Shown in pieces: positions 44,718-55,305 of a DNA stretch of 64,000 nucleotides (positions are counted from its first letter, which is position 1; each line of letters opens with the position of its first letter). The stretch comes from Chondrus crispus (taxonomy: Eukaryota; Rhodophyta; Florideophyceae; Gigartinales; Gigartinaceae). Both the position numbers and the translations under genes were made by a program. Under the pieces are notes generated by a model. The model saw only the letters and a list, made by a program, of their open reading frames with translations, was not told where the DNA came from and did no database searches. The DNA lies in contig NW_005179239.1 in the NCBI RefSeq assembly GCF_000350225.1, positions 33,155 through 97,154 on the forward strand, in the 5' to 3' direction.

Positions 44718-46094
44718 ATTTTGCGTTTCCGTGGGAGAGGCGTCGGACACCAGCGACGGCGTCGGTCACCTTTATAATAATATTAAAAACGTCAATAAAT
44801 GTTGCAGATTTCAATTGTATGTCGCCAATTTTTACAGCATACATCTACTTTACGGCGCGGGGGCGGGGGGGGGGAGAGAGAGGGGGACGCACACCGTCTT
44901 TCAGCCCACAAAAACTGTACGCATGTGATTTGGGACGTACCGTATATTTTCATAATCAATTTGAATCCAACACGTCACCCGCCGCCTGGAAACAAGATGA
45001 CGACGTTGTGCTCTGTAGAGCATGACGTCATTGTTACTAGAGAAAGTTTTGGAATAATAAAAATAATGGCAACATTATAATAGTATATATGAAATATTTT
45101 TTCAAAATATTACACGAACAAAGGCTGTACGATTTTCATTAGGGACATATATTTTCATCACCAATTCGAACATTACACGTCATCCCGCATTATAGAAACA
45201 TGATTACTACGTCATGGTCATTCATTTACTGAACGCGGTTGTGCAGTCGTACTGCGTACTGCTGATGCTTTAAAATTTATTATTAAGGGATGAGCCACCA
45301 CCCTCAACGGACAATTAAAAAATTAAAAAAACCAGTTAGCATAAACTAGGCGCACTGCAAACAGAATACAATTCCTATTGTGGCCCCAATATGCCTATGC
45401 CCTTGCGTATTATTCGAAGAACTGGTTCATGCAGGAATTAAAAAAACAGAACTATCCCACACATACCAGCTGATATGAGTGAATGTATTAAATTAGGGGA
45501 TATTTCCTATACCCATGTCCGAACAGACGCCCGTTCAGGTGGGCTGAAATTAAGCGCAAATTTACTTCGGTCCGACAGAGTGCGCATTGGCTAGAAAAAA
45601 ATCTGGAACTTTTTCAAAGCGCACAGGGCCAAATTTGACTATTTTATCATACCGGATGGACGTCGAAAATTGCCGACATGCATCCGACGGCACCCGTTGG
45701 CCGGATGGACGTCATCCACACTGTCATGTCGCGTCATTGATCCCGTTCGTCGCTGTCACGATATCATTCGCGGTTCCCCTATTCACGCCCCTGAATCCCG
45801 AGGCGCATCTACTGGCTGGCGCTCCTCGTAACGCGCGTCTATTGGTTCACTACTGATCTCACTTACTCTGTCCGTTCCACTCCTTCCCCCGCCCTGAATG
45901 ACGACATACTGTATGAGACAATCTCATCCGCGCGCTCTCGGGAACCACACCGCTCCCGTTCCGTACTCCTGTTGCCCCTCCCCCAACGCGCCCGCCCTCT
46001 TACGACTATTCCTATCCGTTTAGGGAATTAGGGGGTTTAGGCGGAATCATGGGTTTACGCATATTGATATAGGGCTGTAGGGACTATCTATTCC
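44718..46094. other. AT-rich spacer, no supported gene
   Basis: GAGCATGACGTCA (about 45018) recurs in a hairpin at 60558. TTTAGGG-like words cluster at 46019-46075, just before the duplicated block starts. Confidence 0.4.
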
Positions 46095-46120
46095 CTATGT
46101 TTAGTTCTGGCGTCAGTTCC

Positions 46121-46535
46121 CGCGGGACGATACGTTTTGGGCACATGTCAAGATCGATACGTAATGACAAAAAACGTATCGTCCAGGCCTGATTCGACGT
46201 ATGTGCGATTTTGGTACTGCCTACGGTATATGGCCCAAAAGGTATCGTGCCGGGCGGTTTTAACGGCGACAGTTTTCTGGTGGGACGATACGTTTTAGGC
46301 CGATTTACACGGCGGCACCATCATACGCGCTGTATTTGCAACATTGCTGTTGGCAATTTCTGACTAAAAGTTTACCGACAGCGGCGCACAGCCAATAAAA
46401 TGTCAGTGCGCAAAATCCAGTTTTAGCCGTGTACGATTAGAGGCGCATGAGCAATATTATTAACTTCATATTTTATCACGTACCATGTCCCTCGTCTGCC
46501 AAGATTGTCAGATGCCCAAACCGTATCGTGCTGGG
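46121..46535. repeat. cluster of inverted ACGATACGTTTT motifs
   Basis: GGGACGATACGTTTT occurs at about 46125 and 46282, and its complement AAAACGTATCGTCC or CCCAAAAGGTATCGTGCC at about 46169, 46227 and 46515. The same set is in the right copy from 61858. The spacing would allow several alternative stems and it may be remains of a small palindromic transposon. Confidence 0.7.
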
Positions 46536-46724
46536 GGGGCAATTACAGCAGGCAGATTTAGTGGCAGGGCCTTATACTGCACTAACAGTGTCCCAATGCG
46601 CATGTACGAATTACACAATAAGGCGGCGAAATTTATGTCCTGAACATCAAAGCTTTCTAAATTATTCACTGCGCGAAATTGAAAAGCGCCGTATGCAGGT
46701 TTCGATGATCGTTGCCTCAACGAC

Positions 46725-47215
46725 GCATTTTGGACGGGTGTGTCAGAGATGCGTTGGGGAGGGATGCACGCATGATGCGTTCTGGAGAGGTGCGTCTAGG
46801 ATGCGAGCTGAGGGGGTGCGAGAATGATCCGTTGGAAGGGGTGCCAGAATGCTACGTTGGAGAGGGGTGCGCTCGTGATGTGTTCTATAGGGGTGCGCTC
46901 ATCATTCGTTTTTGAGGGATGCCAGAATGATACGTTCGAGAGGGGTGCGCCCACGACGCGTTCTAAGGGGGTGCGAGATTGATGCGTTCGGGAGGGGTGC
47001 GCCCATGATGCGATCTGGAGGGGCGCGAGAACAATGCATTTTGGAAGGGTGCCAGAATGATACGTTCTGGACGGGTGCGCCCACGATGCGTTCTGAAGGG
47101 GTGCGAGAATGATACGTTCGAGAGGGGTGCGCCCATGATGCGTTCTGGAGCGGCGCGAGAACGATGCGTTTTGGAAGGGTGGGAGAATGATACTTTGGAG
47201 AGGGCTACTGGCAAG
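46725..47215. repeat. minisatellite with GGGTGCG...ATGATGCGTT units, left copy
   Basis: Units of about 26-28 bp alternate between GGGTGCGCCCATGATGCGTT and GGGTGCGAGAATGATACGTT types. All frames stay open and give repetitive Arg/Ser/His/Pro or Gly/Arg/Met peptides; these are not taken as genes. Confidence 0.9.
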
Positions 47216-47572
47216 ACGCGTCCTGCAAGGGGCCTGAACGGTGCGTTTGCATGTTTCTTTTCTGTTTCAGCTACTTCTCTAGTAGATGACCGTTACGAAA
47301 GCACAAGTGTAAATTTTGTGGGGTTGTTTGTGTAGTGGAGAAACAGCAAAACGGCACAATTGGTGAGCATAGCAGTTGGATATGGCGCGACGTAGAAGAT
47401 GTATAAATGAATGATTCAACAAAAACGGCGGGTAGTGATCGCACGGGCACATGGAAATGTGAGGATCGCTGTGACATGTGAATGGTTCCGTTTTCGAGAA
47501 GATTGAAGCTTTCTATCGTTGAGAGTTTATTGAAAATGTGGTCCTAATACTGCAGTATGTGGATATCGAAAA

Positions 47573-50500
47573 CTACTGGCAGTCCAGTTGGAGAAGACCT
47601 TGATGTATGGCTCAAGCCAGTGGGAGCCATATTGTCAGAGGCATATCGTCGTTATTCTCGTCAGCGGACTCTATGGATGCATCCGAGAAGATGACGGCTA
47701 AGTCCTTCTCAGTGACCCGGGCCGGGCGGTCACGGAGAACGGAGTTGAAGCGGCAAAGGATTTCGGAAGGGAACAGGTTTTCAGCGATCTGTTGCTGGAA
47801 AGACTTCATTCGCCAAAGGTTCCAGGCGAGTGATATCATAGGACGTAGATCGCAACGACCGTATTGGCCGAATGTGGGGTGAAGTGGTTGGCCAAGGCAG
47901 TGCGAGAGGCGGCAATCATAGCACTTGAGAGGGACTTTTCTTGGGACGGGGCAAGACGGGACGAAATGGGTCGTAGAGAAACAGGCATAGCAGCTTCTTT
48001 CCATGAATGGACAGTCATTCTGAGGATGTTCCGTACCGGAACGGCGGGGAGAAGCGTGGCATAAGAAACACGTCGTCTTGGTTAGGAAGAGGAATTGAGT
48101 TACTAAATGAATCGTGGATTCGGTGTCAATTGCCTGGAAGTGACTAAATGGCAACGATAGGGGAGGTGACGGGGAAGGGAAAGGGTTTGTGAGAACATTA
48201 GATTGGGTGTGGCGCGCCATACTGGGAGAAGTTCGTAAGCTCTTGAATGAATTTCTTCCCGATGGTGGAATTGATGCGGGCCGTTTGCCCGAAACGACTT
48301 GCTTCAAAGATGGTGACGCCATCGGAAGTGACCGTGGACGGACTGGAAATGGTGCTTGCTGCATTGAAGGTGATGCTGAAGGCAGCAAGCGTTCACTTGA
48401 TTGTTGTGGGGAGAAGCTAAGGATTCTTCGAACTGGAGGGGCTGGAGGGGGGTTGGTTGGAGCGGATTGCTCAAGCAAGAGGAGCATTTCATCGAAGTTG
48501 TGCTGCGTGGATGTGGTGGCTCCGATTTGGTTTTGCCGTTGAGGCTCGAGATGGTTTTGATTTGGATCTTGATGTGGAGGTGGCAACTGCGATTGCGATG
48601 GTGTGGTGGGAAGCGAATGTTGCTGAAACTGGGATTGCGAATTTGCATCCCAAGGTCTAGAGGTATCCGGTGTGTGAAATTGTGAACTCTGAGGGGTGTG
48701 CGGTGCATTAGTTGGCTAGGAGGGGAACATAGATCTGCAAACATCGCACCAGACTGCATGCTTGTCGAAGCGACAGACACCAGAGACTTGGCCATCCATG
48801 GCTGTGTAAAGTGCATCTTTGCGGCAATCCGTGGTATTGAGGACCCAAATCATCATCTCGTTTCGGTTCGTTACTGCGAGATCATTTTCGTCAATGTTGC
48901 CCTTTTTGAGAAGGGAGGTTTCGAAGCTCTTATTGTACTGGGTTGAGTTTAGGACGAAGACGAATGCGTTGTGTCCGTCGCGTCCACACCGGCCACTCTC
49001 CTGTGCAAAGTCGACGAGGCTTCTTGCGGCGCCAAGATGAACTGTTGCTCGAACATCTGGAACATCTATTCCGGTACCGAAGGCGGACGTACAAACCATA
49101 ATACGGAACAGAGTTGAAGGTACGAGGTACTTGGTTGTTATGATGTCGTAGAGCTCTTCGTTTGCTGTCCAGTCGTTGTGGGCCTTTTCGCGAGCTTCTT
49201 TAGTGAGGCCGGCATGATATATGAGCGGCTCGACTGCGATGCGTTGATTGGAGTGGGCAACACTTCCTTGTGCATATGCGGCCGTCAGGGCTTTGTGGAG
49301 AGAAGTTGTTTCTTGGCGGGTCAGGGCGAAAGCGATGATTCTATATATTTTGGGCAACGGCTTTGGGGCGTTGGTGCAATCGAGGAAGTGCTGATGCAGA
49401 AAGCTTACTGCATTCATCTTCATGACTTCTTGTGCGGTGGCAAAGGAGCCTTCAGGAGTGCGAGTGTTTAGGCCCGGGTCAGAGTCGTCACTGAAGGTAT
49501 GAACAACAAACTCGAGATTCCTTCTTTGAGAAGGCATTGAGAAAGCGAAGGCTGTGTTAATGCCGTGGCGCTCTTGAATGATTCTTCTCTCGCAGGGTGG
49601 GACGGTAGCACTGAGGAGTACACGAGGGACTGACTTTGGGATGATAGAAAGGGATCGACGCAAAAACTTCAATTCAGGGCGGAAATGTTGCCACATGGCT
49701 GTGAGATGAGCCTCATCAATGACTACTCGAGCGAGCCTGTTAGTATCCATAAGTCGAACAACCAGCTCTTTGAAAGACGGCCGCGACAACTGTTCGGCCG
49801 TGAAGATGTAGAGGTCCGCAAATTCCAGTGATCCTTGTCCATTCGCGCAATGTGATGCGAGTAGGGTGAAGTTTGTCGCGCGCCTCATGTACTCCGATAC
49901 AAGGGCCTTGAGAGGAACGACTACGATAGTGGACTTGATATTCTTTTCCATGAAAGCTGGTAGAAGGACTGCCATAGACTTGCCTGATGCGGTGGGCATC
50001 AGTACGAGGGAGTTGTTCTGCGACGCGGACACAGTGGCTGTGACAGCAAACTGCGTTTGAGACATGAATTCCGCAGATTTAGAACGTGTGGCCTTTTTGA
50101 GAGCGGACAGTAGAGGCCTGACGAAGGGAGGGAGGATATGATTCGGGGGGTTATCGAGGCGAATACTGTGATTGGAGTGGGACCCTACAGAGAAATTGTT
50201 GGGGAATTTGAGAGCAGAGGGGTTTGGCTGCAGTTGTTGCAGTTCGTTTGCTGTGCTTCCGTTGAGAGCATGAAGGAGGGGTTTCGGTTGATGAACCTGG
50301 AAGACAGGCTGCGGCTCATGTTGGGATAGCGAGGTCACTCGAGACTGGAGTTGCTGTGAATGTTGGAGGGGGAGCGGTTGTGAAGAAGCGCGGTCACTAT
50401 AAAATGACGGCAGCTTCAGATGGCGGTGCCATTCATGGGAGAATTGGCGGTGCTTTGTTAGCGTGGCGGCGGGACAGTCGGGCATTAGCGAGGTAGTTCG

Positions 50501-50926
50501 TCCATAGTGTTTGTGGGCGATAGAGGAGGTATGCGCAGCTTGTTGGTGTCCGGCTGTGGTGTGTTCTGCCAATATGTCATTCATGCTGCTGTGGAGCTTA
50601 TTCTGACATATAAGCGGAACCATTCCACTGGTGAACTGCCTGTAATCCTTGAAGGAGATGTGAATGCTCCTGGATTGCAGGGCAGTCCTGATGACCTTTG
50701 TGACACGTGCCCGTGAGAAACGTTGGCCGTTGTTGGCGAATAAGAATGTCCAATGGGTTCTCATGGCTTCGTCACCATGGAGAGCTCTGACCATTTCGCA
50801 TTCCAAGGGGCGAATGACCGACAAGTATGAGATCATTCGGAACGAAGTTTGCTTGTCGGGAAATCGGTACACCGCGCGGTTGTGACCGAGCGCGGCCCTT
50901 GACTTGCAGTAGCCAGGATTGAACAA
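47573..50926 (-). pseudogene. telomere-linked-helicase-like gene: recombinase-type domain, RecQ helicase, zinc-finger tail
   Basis: One frame of 1,118 codons with TAG at 48716-48718 and TGA at 47612-47614. Residues 1-170 resemble the C-terminal part of a tyrosine recombinase (FANNGQRFSR, KDYRQFTSGM, AGHQQAAHTSSIAHKHYGR). Residues 280-690 are a RecQ helicase: MPTASGKS (310-317), DEAH (404-407), LLSATVPP, AFGTGIDVPD and QESGRCGRDG (642-651), then a RecQ zinc site with Cys 701, 718, 727 and 730. After the TAG come a Gln/Pro-rich linker and a Cys/His tail (CFLCHASPRR, CYACF, CYDCRLSHC). Recombinase-like domain plus RecQ plus Cys-rich tail is the make-up of fungal telomere-linked helicases, which are subtelomeric. 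In the right copy TGG replaces the TGA. A truncated N-terminus is likely. Confidence 0.85.
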
Positions 50927-51074
50927 ACTTTCGGAGTGGTGGCCGATGAAGATGTTCCGGATGTTGTTCTCCCCATTTTGTAGCCTATAAGTGCATATCT
51001 CGGTTGCTCGACCGGGAGATCAGGGGATATTCGCTTATATAATATATAGATGGGAAGAGGACGTATATACTATA
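50927..51074. other. helicase upstream region
   Basis: Short spacer between the helicase start and the TTAGG-rich array. Contains a TATATAATATATAG run at about 51036-51049. Confidence 0.4.
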
Positions 51075-51598
51075 GATTAGGGCATTAGGTGGTTAGGGGT
51101 GGTTAGGAGGGTTAGGAGGGTTAGGGGTGGTGAGGAGTGGTTAGGAGATTAGGAGGGTTAGTAGCTTAGGTGCTTAGGTGCTTGGGTGGATTAGGGGGTT
51201 ATGTGATTATGTGCTTATGTGCTTAGGTGATTACGTGATTATGTGATTATGTGCTGAGGAGATTACGTGCTTACGTTCTTACGTGATTACGTGATTATGT
51301 GATTACGTGCTTACGTGATTACGTGCTTACATGCTTAGGTGCTGAAGTGCTTACGTGCTTACGTGCTTAGGTAGGGATGATGTACTTAGGTTTACTTTTG
51401 TGTACTTATGGACTTAGGATGCTTCGGTACTTAGGTGAGGGGGTGGGCTTAGGCTGGTAGGCTTAGGTTGGGAGGTGGGCTTAGGATATGGATGTGGGCT
51501 GAGGGTTGTGGGCATAGGTTGGGAAGTGGGCTTAGGTTGTTGTTGCTGGGCTTAGGCTGGTGGGCTTAGGTTGTACGAATGGGCTTAGGCTACGGGGA
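51075..51598. repeat. telomere-like TTAGG-rich array grading into CTTAGGTG/CTTACGTG satellite
   Basis: 51075-51150 is made of GGTTAGGAGGGTTAGG-type words. 51150-51370 is made of GCTTAGGT, GATTATGT and GCTTACGT words with a period of about 10. 51370-51598 has TGGGCTTAGG at longer spacing. The strand bias (G/T-rich plus strand) is strong throughout, as in telomeric repeats, but no long perfect run exists. It lies immediately 5' of the helicase gene. Confidence 0.75.
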
Positions 51599-51980
51599 TG
51601 GCGACAATAAATACCTATGGGGACGGCGGTGAAATCCAATCCAGTGTAAGCAGTGCAGTTTGTGGTCCCAGTGTCCCAGTTGTCCGAGTTAGTGGCTGAC
51701 AGTGTCTGTGGTTGCGAGTTCGATTCTAAGTCCGGTCCGAGTCCGATTGTGGGGGCCCTGTAAGGAGCAAGTTGACTGACTGAAGCGGGGAGTGTGCCAC
51801 GTAACGACGGTGTGGTTTAGAGTAAGCTTTCTTTCTGTAAGTTGCGCAGATGTTGTTTTGTCATAAGTTTCTGACGGCGTTACGAGATTAATTTACTAAT
51901 TTCTACTGTATGATCAACTGGAAACAGCGCTTGATGCGCAATTTACACCATTGCGGAAAGGGTGAAAACAAACCTGTACG
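51599..51980. other. spacer, no gene
   Basis: Several CAGTG words at 51640-51710 (for example CCAGTGTAAGCAGTGCAG). Nothing else seen. Confidence 0.4.
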
Positions 51981-53036
51981 GTGTGGGGTGTACTGCAATC
52001 AGCTCTTCCGCTTCAATACTCAATTTCTTCTTTTTTTATTTTTTATTTTTTATTGTCACCCACCCACCCGCCGCTGCCGCCCCCGCCCGCTGTCCGCACA
52101 TCACCCCGCACCCCACCGTCCCGTCCCGTCCCGCCTCACCGCGCCGCGCCCCCCGCCCCACCCCGCCCCACCCGCCCCCGTCATCGTCGTCGTCGTCGCA
52201 TCGCCGTTGCCGTCGTTGCCCGTTCTCCTCATCGCTCGCTCGCCCTTCGCCTTCGCCCGCCCGCCCGCTCGCCCGCCCACCCGCCCGCCCGCGCCAGACG
52301 TCAGGCGATCGAAACCAGTAATCTGCAACCAGGCTCCACAGTTGCCACTTCACTGTCCGCGAGAGAGGGCAAGCAGAAGCATGCAATTTTACTCGAGATA
52401 CACAAAGAACAACTCGTCAAGCATGTCCCCATCCCACTGTACACAGTGCCCAATCTCCACGTTGAAGATATTATTCTTTCGGCACAGTCAGGGTTGTCCC
52501 AGACAGATCCGGAGGGGCTGAACAAATTTTTGGAGGATACTGTCAACGACATCATCGAGAGACAGCAGGCTTTCTTTGATCGGGTCGTAGCGATCTTTCG
52601 AGGTCGTCGTGGCGCTCCAAAAGACGTGGTGGTCCATGGAGTGCGGTATCCCCCACGTTCTTTCTATACTGAAAAACTTTGCTCCATAGTCCGGCAACCA
52701 CTCATCATACTGCGAGTAGAAACAACCGGCAAATGGCAACTGCCCAATCCCACAACATTTGGTCAGACTTACATTGGTCGAGTAGCATCACCGGGAGATA
52801 TGCTACAGTGTTACAGAAGCGAGAAGGAGAAGAAACTGAGAAGACAAAATGCAAAGGCCCCACTCCAGAGGAAGGCATCTGCGATGGCGAGCCAAGACGA
52901 GGAGGGCCTTCCTCGCAGTCGTCGCCGCGGCGCAGAAATTGTCATCGTGATAAGTGATGAAGAGGAAAACACGCCCTCTTCCGTGGGCGTGAGCGAAGCT
53001 TTCCGTAAAAAGCCTTCGCCTGGAACAGCTGAATGA
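51981..53036 (+). CDS. unknown protein with C-terminal SUMO-interaction motif
   Basis: The 351-codon frame opens in very GC-rich Pro/Arg sequence (51981-52310) that looks non-coding. Protein-like sequence begins at about 52370: KQKHAILLEIHKEQLVKHVP, VEDIILSAQSGLSQTDPEGL, then PLIILRVETTGKWQLP. The C-terminus is basic (SRRRGAE), followed by IVIVISDEEE, a textbook SUMO-interaction motif (hydrophobic core plus acidic tail). The start is uncertain: there is no ATG between the Pro/Arg part and the protein-like part, so a spliced leader with an acceptor near 52300 is possible. Such motifs are common in nuclear and chromatin proteins. It converges with the recombinase gene at 53.5 kb. Confidence 0.5.
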   Translation: MWGVLQSALPLQYSISSFFIFYFLLSPTHPPLPPPPAVRTSPRTPPSRPVPPHRAAPPAPPRPTRPRHRRRRRIAVAVVARSPHRSLALRLRPPARSPAHPPARARRQAIETSNLQPGSTVATSLSAREGKQKHAILLEIHKEQLVKHVPIPLYTVPNLHVEDIILSAQSGLSQTDPEGLNKFLEDTVNDIIERQQAFFDRVVAIFRGRRGAPKDVVVHGVRYPPRSFYTEKLCSIVRQPLIILRVETTGKWQLPNPTTFGQTYIGRVASPGDMLQCYRSEKEKKLRRQNAKAPLQRKASAMASQDEEGLPRSRRRGAEIVIVISDEEENTPSSVGVSEAFRKKPSPGTAE

Positions 53037-53298
53037 CAACCAGATCGAGATTATCAAGCGACCCATCAAGCGATTGCTCGTCGCGTGTTTGGCCGACTTT
53101 TTTTGCTCGTAGAGACGACGACGACGCCGCTGCAGCACTTTCATATCTGTCTGTCTCACTCAGTTTTCAGTCAATTTTTTACGCTGTCTTGCAGAACCGA
53201 GTTCTGAAAAGGACGAGGGAGGCGAAGGCGCACACGTTGTGGGAAATTCCCATGTCCAGTAGGACGAAAACAGCGGAGCAGAATGCGTAGCAAGTCAT

Positions 53299-53757
53299 TT
53301 GAGAAACTGTTCTACACTACTGTACGAAACTGAGGACAACATATGTGTTGCGTGTCATGAACGGCATTGTATTGTACACGATGCCAATCACAGGCTTGCG
53401 GTATTTCGGGTACTGTTCCCGGATGTCTATATAACAAGCGAAGCCAAAGCCCTAGTAGACCTAAAACCTTACGACGATTACTTTATTTCCAGCTCACCAT
53501 CCAACCTACCTCGTTGTCCGCGCTGGCGAGCTGCACACACCGTTCGTGTGCGGTATTTTTTTGGGGAATGCTACGCAAAAAACCGGAGATGTCATGGTCA
53601 TCTCCCTTTTTCGCGTGATCATCCACGTCGGCAGCACCAGTGGCTACGGCAAGTGCGCGGACTAGACTCCTTGCCGTGTCCACGTAATCGGTATGGTCAA
53701 TACCGACGTAAGTCGATCGCAACTGTTCGGCGCTGGTGTTCATTTGCTGCGCCATAA
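53299..53757 (+). CDS. Cys/His-containing frame, possibly a 3' exon of the gene upstream
   Basis: The frame reads LYETEDNICVACHERHCIVH, DANHRLAVFRVLFPDVYI and DLKPYDDYFIS before becoming repetitive. CVACHERHC...H could bind zinc. It is in a different frame from the SUMO-motif ORF. From 53483 onward it overlaps the recombinase on the other strand, so only the first 60 or so codons look real. Confidence 0.25.
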   Translation: MRNCSTLLYETEDNICVACHERHCIVHDANHRLAVFRVLFPDVYITSEAKALVDLKPYDDYFISSSPSNLPRCPRWRAAHTVRVRYFFGECYAKNRRCHGHLPFSRDHPRRQHQWLRQVRGLDSLPCPRNRYGQYRRKSIATVRRWCSFAAP

Positions 53758-55305
53758 TGTCGAGGAAAGCAGCTTCGGTGAGAGTTGGAAAGATTTTCTT
53801 TTCGCGAAACGACTTCATCATCATGGTGCCATAGCTCCTTCGCAGGGTCATAACGGTGCAATCCACCAACGTAGGCTCAGAGACACTCAAAACCGCTTGA
53901 ATGTCTTGGTAATTTGGGGAGAACGCAACTCGACACCACTCTCCGAATGGACAATGAGGGGTTTGTTCGACATGTCGCTCTCGTCAAGGCGTGCGGCCTT
54001 CAAAATTTGAGGACGGACAACAGCACAGTGAAACTTAATATACGGCAATATGTACCCAGGAAAAAGAACATAGGGCATCGCCAGGCTGCGGCGAGTCTTC
54101 TCCCGCACAGTGCGCAATTCCAGAAACCCTTTAACTCTCGCCATCTCCGACATGTCAACCAGGTGGCTGTCTGAGGGAACCTGCAGTTGGGTATATACTT
54201 GCGGACGCTGTCCACCGCCAGTCAGGACCAAAACGTTGATAATGTTAATGCACCATTTGTTTTTGAGGCGGCCATCTGCAAACATTGTCTCTGTGGCGGA
54301 ATCCTCACCTACATCCGCCCGGAAATCGTCGAATGACGTCATGATATCGTCCAGGGACTTTCGAATTCTTTGCTTACATCTCCGAAAGTCGTCGGGCAAA
54401 AATAAAGCGGCGCGCTCTACTCTGTCATCAATCACTTGGCGATCTGTCGTCCTTTGGCGTCCCAATGCCTTTTGCACGTTGTATATCGCGCGGAGATGTA
54501 TCCGCGAACGTTCAGCATCAGCTCCCAAGATTGCCTCCCTCCCCTCAAAGTAAATTTTTGCGTGCTCCGCCACTTTCTTCAGGCAGAAAACTTTCGTCAT
54601 GACAGTTGTACATACAGTACGAATGCGGTAGTGCGAAACTAGTAGTTCTACTGTGCTCCGGTCGCAAATAGTCGTGAAGAGCACGCCGGACTCCCACATC
54701 GATTCAACCTCAACCTTTTGACACATGACGGCCAAGCGCAGCAACTGCCCTGCCGCCATGCACACTTGCTTCCAGGAACCATTCTTACCGCCTCCTGCAA
54801 TTTTTGGCTCATACTCCAAATGGAATATTTCAGCGAGGTCGTCATTATTTTTTTCAGAGACTGGCACTGATTTGTAGGCGGGACGGCCTTGTCCAACTAC
54901 TGTCTGTGTCTGGAGGGTGGCTTCCTGCGATGAGAAGAAATTCGGATCACACCGTACCAGGCTGTGGAGAGTGCAATCCCAGGCATCTTCAGTTGACAAA
55001 TCTAAAGCTCCAATTGTTCCTGACATGGGTGCGCCCTTTCTACGGCGATTGCGGCCTCCACTGACACCGACGGGTCGCATTTGAGGACGCACGCGCGAGA
55101 CTCTTGCGGCCAAGACATCTGAATGTTGCTTCTGAACCGCCTCTATGTCAATTCGTGCCGTTTTGAACCGGGGGGGGCCTTTCTGCGTGTTGTCATCGTC
55201 ATTTTCGGAACACACGGGGCTTTCGTCCGCAAATAAGGGAGGGGGGGAATGGTGGCTGCACTGTGACGCAGGGCTTCTGGCTGGAGAGGTGTGACTGGAG
55301 AACAC
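53483..55305 (-). pseudogene. tyrosine-recombinase-like protein, one frameshift near the active site
   Basis: ATG 55305 opens 472 codons ending in TGA at 53887-53889. Coding resumes one frame over and ends at 53483. Catalytic-domain landmarks: Arg in VLTGGGQRPQVYTQ (54205-54207); after the shift, MTLRRSYGT, where Arg (53840-53842) is kept but Met stands at the usual His; IMAQQMNTSAEQLRSTY with Gln where Gly-His is usual, and the Tyr nucleophile at 53708-53710. The N-terminal 250 residues are unrecognised, with helices such as LRLAVMCQKVEVESMWESGV. The R...R...Y set suggests a divergent recombinase, either a Crypton-like transposase or a domesticated relative. The shift lies between about 53885 and 53920. 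No splice signals are obvious. Confidence 0.6.

Larger units (their letters stand above)
46095..48089. repeat. large direct duplication, left copy
   Basis: Aligns with 61831-64000, where the window ends; the copy may continue beyond. It includes a palindromic-motif cluster, the minisatellite and the 3' end of the helicase gene. The left copy has A/T where the right copy has G/C at most transition differences that I compared. Confidence 0.92.

Noticed and set aside
46725..47215. CRISPR-like array of regular repeats
   Set aside because: Units are contiguous with no unique spacers, the genome is eukaryotic and there are no cas genes; it is a minisatellite.
51910..52521. Overlapping plus-strand Pro/Arg/Ser frames
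   Set aside because: CCCGCC-type simple sequence is open in all frames; only the part after about 52,370 looks protein-like.
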